In this document: positions 29,100 to 34,239 of the stretch, in pieces
How the letters are laid out: the number at the start of each line of letters is the position of its first letter
How positions within the stretch are numbered: position 1 is the first letter of the stretch
Assembly: GCA_015179025.1 (NCBI GenBank)
Contig: WHUX01000382.1
Location: 1-34,239 of the forward strand
Length of the DNA: 34,239 nt
Direction: 5' to 3'
Source of the DNA: Terfezia claveryi
Taxonomy: Eukaryota; Ascomycota; Pezizomycetes; Pezizales; Pezizaceae
The notes under the pieces: generated by a model
Database searches by the model: none
Seen by the model: only the letters and a program-made list of their open reading frames with translations
Told to the model about the DNA's origin: nothing
Translations under genes and position numbers: made by a program

Positions 29100-30856
29100 T
29101 TTCGTTTCCTACAGTCCTTGTAGGAGTGTCCAGGGTTCCAACACCATAGACATTTCTTGTCTCTAATTAATTGCATTTTCGTCTTCTGATCCAATTTTTT
29201 TGTGATAGTGTCCCAATCTGAGTCCTTCCGATTTTCTGTGTTGGGTTTGGTGTTGGGATTGCTGCTAAGATTAAATCCTGTTTTTTGTCATTGATTCTGG
29301 TCCCTGCGTGGACTGTGACTTCGATTTTCATTCCGAGGGTATTGTAGTTGGGATGTATTTGTTGTGGATGGTGGGCAATATCCTTCTTGAAAGCTTCATA
29401 TGACTCTGCTTGATGTACAAGCTGATCATATGACCATTCTTCTTTAATTAAAGGAATTAATGTAGCTAACATATATGGTGGCAGGTGATTAAGAAACTTT
29501 CTTCTTTTTACTTCCTGCGATATTGATTATTTGCCATCCTTGTCAATCAATTTGATTTGCATTTCAGTAAGCCAGTTGGCGAACTGTTTGATTCCCATGT
29601 GACGTCCGTCCTTGTATGGTGTAGCTGTCTCCCATCGTTTCCACAAAATGTCCTTACTAGTAGAGGGTATCAGAAAATCCCTTAGCGTAAGTATGAAACC
29701 AAAGAATGTTGCATTCTTTCCTTTTTCTCTTAGGAACTGATTATAAGTAGTAAGCGTGCTTCCTTCCATTCTGAATCCAACAATTTCCAGAGCTGAAGCG
29801 CCTTCTAAATCTATTCTTTTAAGTACAAACCAACGTTGCATTGCTGTGGCCCAAGAGTCAAAATATTGTGAGTCTTGCCATTTTTTGTCTTCTCCTCTTA
29901 ATTTTTCTGGCATATCAATCTTTATTCCTTTTAAAGCATTCGTTGCTTTATGGTTACCCATTGTAACTATTCCTGTTGTAGATTCCTATTGTTGGTGTTC
30001 AACTGATTTTCCTCGTTTGGGTTTTCTTTTAAGAGTTTGACTTGCAACTGACGATGCCTTATCAGAGTCCGAGCTATCATCTCCGCTATCATCGGGGTCT
30101 TGTCCTCCTCCTTGTGTTTTCTGCTTCTGTTGGTCTAGTCCTGTATCTAGATCATCATCGTCTTCTGGTAATTCTATATTTTCTGGTGGTTGGTCTTTGT
30201 CGTCTAGTTCTTTGGCTGACCTAGTCCTCCTTTCTGGTGTCTCAGGTGCTCGACCTTTGCCTTTCGATTGATCTTTTGGTGTTCTCAGGAACGCTCCTGG
30301 AAGTTCTTTGCTAGGATTGAAAAAATCCTCCGTGGTATGTGCTGATTCTTCTAGATGAGTGCCACTCATCATGAATGCATTATTTCTTCCCAGTTATTTA
30401 TTACCCAATTCGGTTTCCTTAAAAGTAGTACAACAGGTTTCTTTAATTCTTTACTTAAAAATGCGTTCATTTCTAAGTCTTCTTCTTTGAATGGGTAAGG
30501 CGTTAGCCATAAGTAGTGTTTTGCTGCAGCTTCCATTAAGAGTCGAGTATCATCAGGATGATACTGTTGGGCATGTCCCATTGAGCGAGTATATTTCAAA
30601 ATCTCCTCAATTGTTGGAAGATGTCTGTCCCAAAATTCTTCTGGTGCGAGAGGTAAAGCCATACTAAAATATAGTTTGGTTCCTGCTCCACCTGGTTCTC
30701 CTAATTCTATATCCATGGGCAGATTTATTTCCCCTTCCGTGTTAGGAACTATAAATCTAGTCTTTCTGGGAGTTTCTTCTACTAATTTCTTAATATCTTC
30801 GGGTAACATAGTTAACCGTCTCGACCTCTTAGTCTTCTTACTAAGTTCAGACCTAT
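29100..30856 (-). pseudogene. F1-C Gag
   Basis: The start codon equivalent to the F1-A ATG is ATA at 30856-30854, and one further base is missing, so Gag is read in a frame open from 31019. Parts: SELSKKTKRSRRLTMLPEDI, LYFSMALPLAPEEFWDRHLP, HAQQYHPDDTRLLMEAAAKH, the acidic tail (30372-29986), TAG for Trp near 29997, the capsid domain 29961-29527 (SWATAMQRWFVLKRIDLEGA), then TAA, RKFLNHLPPYMLATLIPLIK, and the knuckle CLWCWNPGHSYKDC at 29152-29111. That knuckle is a perfect C-x2-C-x4-H-x4-C, unlike F1-A. Confidence 0.85.
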
Positions 30857-30857
30857 T

Positions 30858-31385
30858 ATGTCTGATTTCGTCATCTGTCCGCAACCAAATGCAGCTGGTT
30901 ATGCGATATAATCGTCGAGTTACCTTTCTTCTTTGGCATCTTTCTATGCTGATAGTGTGGTGCCTGATGATCCTTATGATCTCCGTTTGACTGACGGTTC
31001 TGTTGGCTCGGTAGCTCACGCGGCTGGTGAGGCTGGGTGTCAGGATCCTGATGTTTCTTATAGTCCTGGTTTTTCTTCATCTACTGGTTTAGAATCTAGT
31101 TCTAGTTCTTCCGGCAAGAGTATCACTTTTTCTGATTGGTGAGTTGAGGTAGACGTTGGGGGCGCAGAGGTATTGGTAGAGATGTCTGGGCCTAAGGAAG
31201 GTTCTGATGGAGGTAATTCTTTTCTGGAGGAAATGGCTGCAGTGGAGGCAGCGAATTTGAGCCTTGGGATTGTGATGCTTGGTTGTTTAGACCAATTATT
31301 CCTGGGACCTGGGGGGCCGGTTTTTCAATGGTGTGCTGGATTTACAGGTACAGATATAATGGCGGTTGCTAGGAGTGCAAGATGA
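30858..31385 (+). pseudogene. Divergent antisense ORF in the F1-C leader
   Basis: The same ORF as 3179-3733 of F1-A. The ATG at 30858-30860 starts MSDFVICPQPNAAGYAI, then TAA at 30909-30911 (CAA in F1-A). It continues DLRLTDGSVGSVAHAAGEAG, PGFSSSTGLESSSSSSGKS, then TGA at 31140-31142 (TGT in F1-A), then EVLVEMSGPKEGSDGGNSFL, EEMAAVEAANLSLGIVMLG and PVFQWCAGFTGTDIMA, to TGA at 31383. Only two stops interrupt 176 codons, and there is no indel before about 31370. No known domain; Ser-rich centre. Confidence 0.38.
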
Positions 31386-31685
31386 GTTGTCGATCTTATT
31401 GGGAAAAGTGTTGTGAACGAGGGTAGGATTGTTTAATGTGGGATACCACTGCCCGTTAGAGCTCTGCTTAGTTTGCTTCTAAGTCTTTTGTTGATGTACT
31501 GGAGTTAAGAGTCTAATGTCTCGTTTGTTGGATATTGTTGGCTAGCTAGTTGAATACCGATATCGATTTTATATGTGCACTTTGGTGTCGAATTGTATAC
31601 ACTTGCGTGAGTGTAATAAAAGTATCCGAAGGTTGATCAGGCCTTGGATTTAAGAGTAAAGATTAGGTAAGTGAGTTAAAAAAAA
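31386..31685 (-). other. F1-C leader next to the 5' LTR
   Basis: Matches F1-A 2908-3178. Begins, on the minus strand, TTTTTTTTAACTCACTTACC. No primer-site match and no other feature seen. Confidence 0.6.
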
Positions 31686-32042
31686 TGTAATGAATGGTAC
31701 TAGACAGTATTTATTCGGTACCGTTTATACAATCTATATCCGTAGGCATGGACGTTTGTGTATTTCGGTTCTGCTGAGGTAAGACCTCAAAAGGGTAGGG
31801 AGATTACTATGTGGGACGTTCCCAAAGGGAACAGTAATTAAATAGTGTAATCTATCTTATATGATTTGTGCTATCTAAGCTATATGATTTTGATCTGATC
31901 GGAATATAGGCTTGCTTGCTCTGAATGCTTGCTTGGTTGCTTCTTGTCTTTCTGTGGATTCCAGAGGGAATCCAGCGGCCTATTTATACTCGTCTGAGAT
32001 CTGATGACTAAGGAAATAAATACAATAAAGGGTGGCACACCA
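31686..32042 (-). repeat. F1-C 5' LTR, truncated by F2-C
   Basis: Starts (plus strand) TGTAATGAATGGTACTAGAC and stops at GGGTGGCACACCA, the middle of an F1 LTR, where F2-C begins. The missing part holds the 41-bp repeats and the U3 end, so it should continue beyond the right edge. TATA box at 31981-31988 (minus). Confidence 0.92.
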
Positions 32043-32537
32043 TGTAACGACGGCTCAGGGGGCAAGGCGACCAAGGGGTACGCCGAGGCAAGGGCAAAGC
32101 TAGGATAACACACACGTAGGAACGCTATGTGTGTGACTAGGGGGAGGCTGAGATGGGAGGCAATGGCAAGAGGCAAGAGGGACAGAGGACAAGGGACACG
32201 AGACACGCGGAAGCAGTTGCCATATATGTCAAGGGAGGCAGCAGGGCTGCAGAGTCGAGGCGAGACAAGGAGGTGCACAAGGGAGATGCACCAACGTGGA
32301 GAGAAGCAAGGCCCTGTATTGGATATACAAGACGTTGGATAGGGATCCAACGAGAGGGTGGAGAGAGCGCACTATATATACAGGCTTCCTTCCGAGCTGG
32401 CCAAGGCTACCGGAAGGAATAAGGTTCCCGAGACCCCTTATCTCGGGAGCTGAGATAACCACGATAACCAACACGGAATAACAGTCATAACTAGAGTCAG
32501 ACTCGCAGAACTAGGCTAGGAGGGGACGGTTGTGATA
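32043..32537 (-). repeat. F2-C 3' LTR
   Basis: Plus strand starts TGTAACGACGGCTCAGGGGG and ends GACGGTTGTGATA, so the U3 end reads TATCACAACCGTC (TGTAACAACCGTC in F2-A). TATATATA at 32373-32380 on the minus strand. The plus-strand outer half matches F2-A; the U3 half does not. Confidence 0.85.
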
Positions 32538-32550
32538 CTATCCCCCTTTA
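32538..32550 (-). other. F2-C polypurine tract
   Basis: Minus-strand TAAAGGGGGATAG beside the 3' LTR, as in F2-A. Confidence 0.8.
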
Positions 32551-32714
32551 GGCTCGGAGCCCCAGCGACGAAAGGCAAGGCGGAAGGCAAGGTAAAAACA
32601 AACAAACAAACAAACAAAACTAATAACCAATTACCCATAACACAACCCCAACGCCGGAAGTATATACCAACAATAACCACAACAACAACTGCAATAACAA
32701 CAACGACAAGAACA
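32551..32714 (-). other. F2-C 3' untranslated stretch with simple repeats
   Basis: Between the Pol stop and the polypurine tract. The plus strand has (CAAA)n at about 32595-32620 and CAA/ACA-rich tracts at 32670-32712. No gene is seen. Confidence 0.6.
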
Positions 32715-33060
32715 TCACTTGGCAGGGCGAGGCTTCCAGGAGTAACGCTGGTGGAACAGTGTGACCAAGTCCTGAGTGTTTTCCAGGTCCTCTGCTGGTT
32801 GCCAGGTCGGCTCTTCATCCCCCAGCTATTTGACCTTATACTACACACGCCCATATCTCTTCCGCGAATCAAGTACCTCCTCTACTTCCCATTCCTCCTC
32901 ACCTTCGATAACCACGGGAGGGGGTGGGGGGTGTTTCTGCCCTGGAAGGGGATCCTCCGCGGCGGGCTCGATCTCGGAGACATGAACGACCGGGTGGCGT
33001 TTGATGTCCTTGGGGAACCTCAATCTATAGGCATGAGTCCCCACAGCTGCTAATACCTCG
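32715..33060 (-). pseudogene. F2-C chromodomain and Pol C-terminus
   Basis: Minus strand: VGTHAYRLRFPKDIKRHPVV, HVSEIEPAAEDPLPGQKHPP, then EEWEVEEVLDSRKRYGRV, TAG, YKVK, TAG (TGG in F2-A), LGDEEPTWQPAEDLENTQDL, ending KPRPAK and TGA at 32717-32715. The Gln in TWQPAEDL shows that the TAA at 18200 in F2-A came from CAA. Two G-to-A or C-to-T stops disable the chromodomain. Confidence 0.9.
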
Positions 33061-34239
33061 AAGGGCCCAGGAACTTATGATCCAGCTTGCGGGACAGGCG
33101 CTCTGTCCGGAAATGGCGACTGGAGAGCCACACCTTATCCCCTGGCTGGTACCTTGGAGCTGCCAATCTCGAGTTGTTTGCATATTCCGATTGCCGGGCC
33201 TGTGCGTATGCCAATTCTGACTTCAGGGTGGAGTGGAGCTCAGCAATTCCAGCTGCGAACTCCTTAGCTGGGGCGTCTTTTTGGCTTTTGCAGGGGAGCT
33301 AGGGTGTCCACGAATCGGGGGTGCCAACCATAATTGGCCAGGAAGGGGGATGTTTTCGAGGACTCTGAGAATTGGTTGTTCGCTGCAAATTCGCAGGTGG
33401 CCAGCAATGAAACCCAGTTATCCTGCTGGTAGTTGACAAAGCTCGCAGATACTGCTCCATGATGGCGTTCATTCTCTCCGATTGGCCGTTCATCTGGGGG
33501 TGATATGCCATTGACAAGTGCACTTTAATCCCCAGAAGCTCGCAGAAGGCTCTCCAAAAGTCCGAGGTGAACTGAGGGCTACGGTCGGACACGATCGATT
33601 CAGAGAGGCCGTGGTACCGGAATACATTATTGAGGTAGAGGTTGGCTAACTCTGGGACAGAGAAGGTATCCCGGCAAGGTATAACATGCCTCATCTTTGT
33701 CAACTGATCAACCACCATCAGGATGGCGTTGAACCCCGAGTCTTCCAGCAATCCCGTCACGAAATCCATGGTAAGGTGCAGCCAGGGCCGATCTGGAATT
33801 TCCAGAGGTTTCAGGGTCCATACGGGGCATGGCGGACAGGCTTAGCTGCTTGCAAACATGGCAGTTCTGTATGTACCGCTCCACGTCCTTCGCTGGTCAA
33901 TCCAGGTGTATTCCCTGGCCAGAAGCTCTAACGTCTTGGCCACTCCAGGGTGACCCGCCACCAGGTATCGTGGTGTTCCTCGATCAGCCTCAGGCGTAAC
34001 CCTCCTCCCTCTAGTATATAGAGCTGTTCCCAGTGGTATAGAAGGCCCTCCTGGATGGTACATTTGGCCAATGAGATCTTGGGGTGGCGGCGCTGGCCGG
34101 AATCCACTGCGGCGATGATTTCCTTGGCCAGGGGGTCATCCTCGTATGCCTGTCTCACCAGTTGTCGTAGGTCGGCTTCCGCCTCAGCCTCAGCAAGGAC
34201 ATTGGCCACCAGATCAAGGTTTTTGGGCTTCAATACACC
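33061..34239 (-). pseudogene. F2-C integrase, entering from the right edge
   Basis: From the edge: [50 protein letters not shown] (a base lost near 33965 shifts the frame), then AREYTWIDQ, another one-base loss near 33890, and the cysteine pair CHVCK, intact here. The core is open from 33769 to 33299: MDFVTGLLEDSGFNAILMVV (first Asp), IVSDRSPQFTSDFWRAFCEL (second Asp), MNGQSERMNAIMEQYLRA (Glu), then a frameshift near 33440. Useful as a reference for the F2-A lesions. Confidence 0.92.

Larger units (their letters stand above)
23408..32042 (-). mobile_element. Gypsy chromovirus F1-C, minus strand, degenerate
   Basis: 3' LTR 23408-24087, interior 24088-31685 (7.6 kb), 5' LTR 31686-32042 truncated by F2-C. 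Same domain order as F1-A. It keeps the YIDD box, the intact Gag knuckle and the complete HHCC region that F1-A has lost. It carries many nonsense codons and one-base indels of its own. The far end of the 5' LTR, and hence the target duplication, is not in the window. Confidence 0.93.
32043..34239 (-). mobile_element. Gypsy chromovirus F2-C, 3' part, truncated by the window edge
   Basis: LTR 32043-32537, then chromodomain, integrase core and HHCC region on the minus strand up to the edge. A diverged relative of F2-A: the proteins align throughout, but the LTR is 495 bp, without the palindromes. It sits in the F1-C 5' LTR; CACCA (32038-32042) is the likely left target duplication. Confidence 0.92.

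Noticed and set aside
32595..32712. CAAA and CAA tracts as a telomere-like or regulatory repeat
   Set aside because: Short, impure simple repeats in the 3' untranslated part of F2-C; they do not match known telomere units.

Overview
The window looks like gene-free, repeat-packed chromatin of a filamentous ascomycete (Pezizomycotina). Every segment that can be assigned belongs to a transposable element. No host gene, tRNA, rRNA or CRISPR array was found. The fungal assignment is an inference. It rests on chromodomain Ty3/gypsy elements, a copia element with a UBN2-type Gag, and damage that is almost all C-to-T or G-to-A (CAA/CAG to TAA/TAG, CGA to TGA, TGG to TAG/TGA), as repeat-induced point mutation (RIP) produces.

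The layout is a nest. (1) A minus-strand Ty1/copia element spans 1-20138 in three pieces (1-2191, 11127-12718, 18991-20138). Its stop codon lies at 1-3, and its 5' LTR and a half-tRNA-type primer site lie near 19901-20138. (2) Gypsy F1-A (plus, 2192-11126) sits in the copia integrase, with 5-bp target duplications TCATA/TTATA. (3) Gypsy F2-A (plus, 12719-18990) sits in the copia Gag, with perfect TTCTG duplications and two 565-bp LTRs. (4) A RIP-eroded hAT transposase remnant (minus, about 20139-20845) is cut by (5) F1-B (plus, 20846-23254), an extremely AT-rich F1 relic holding a gag foldback. F1-B is cut by (6) F2-B, of which only 153 bp of LTR is visible (minus, 23255-23407). That LTR is cut by (7) F1-C (minus, 23408-32042), and the F1-C 5' LTR is cut by (8) F2-C (minus, 32043 to the right edge, continuing outside).

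F1 and F2 are two unrelated chromodomain gypsy families (chromoviruses), each Gag, protease, RT, RNase H, integrase, chromodomain. All copies are broken, but the breaks differ, so comparing F1-A with F1-C shows the family's design. F1 has three unusual traits. About 400 residues with CCHC zinc knuckles lie between RNase H and integrase, in addition to the ordinary Gag knuckle. A divergent antisense ORF of about 180 codons fills the 5' leader, its start codon one base from the gag ATG. A 104-bp GT-AG segment with a fungal-type branch site, coding for the integrase HHCC domain in F1-C, is precisely absent from F1-A, as if a spliced RNA had been reverse-transcribed.

No element here appears able to move by itself. 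The F2-A reverse transcriptase has lost a catalytic aspartate (YLDD to YLDN), F1-A is frameshifted in its YIDD box, and F1-C has many nonsense codons.
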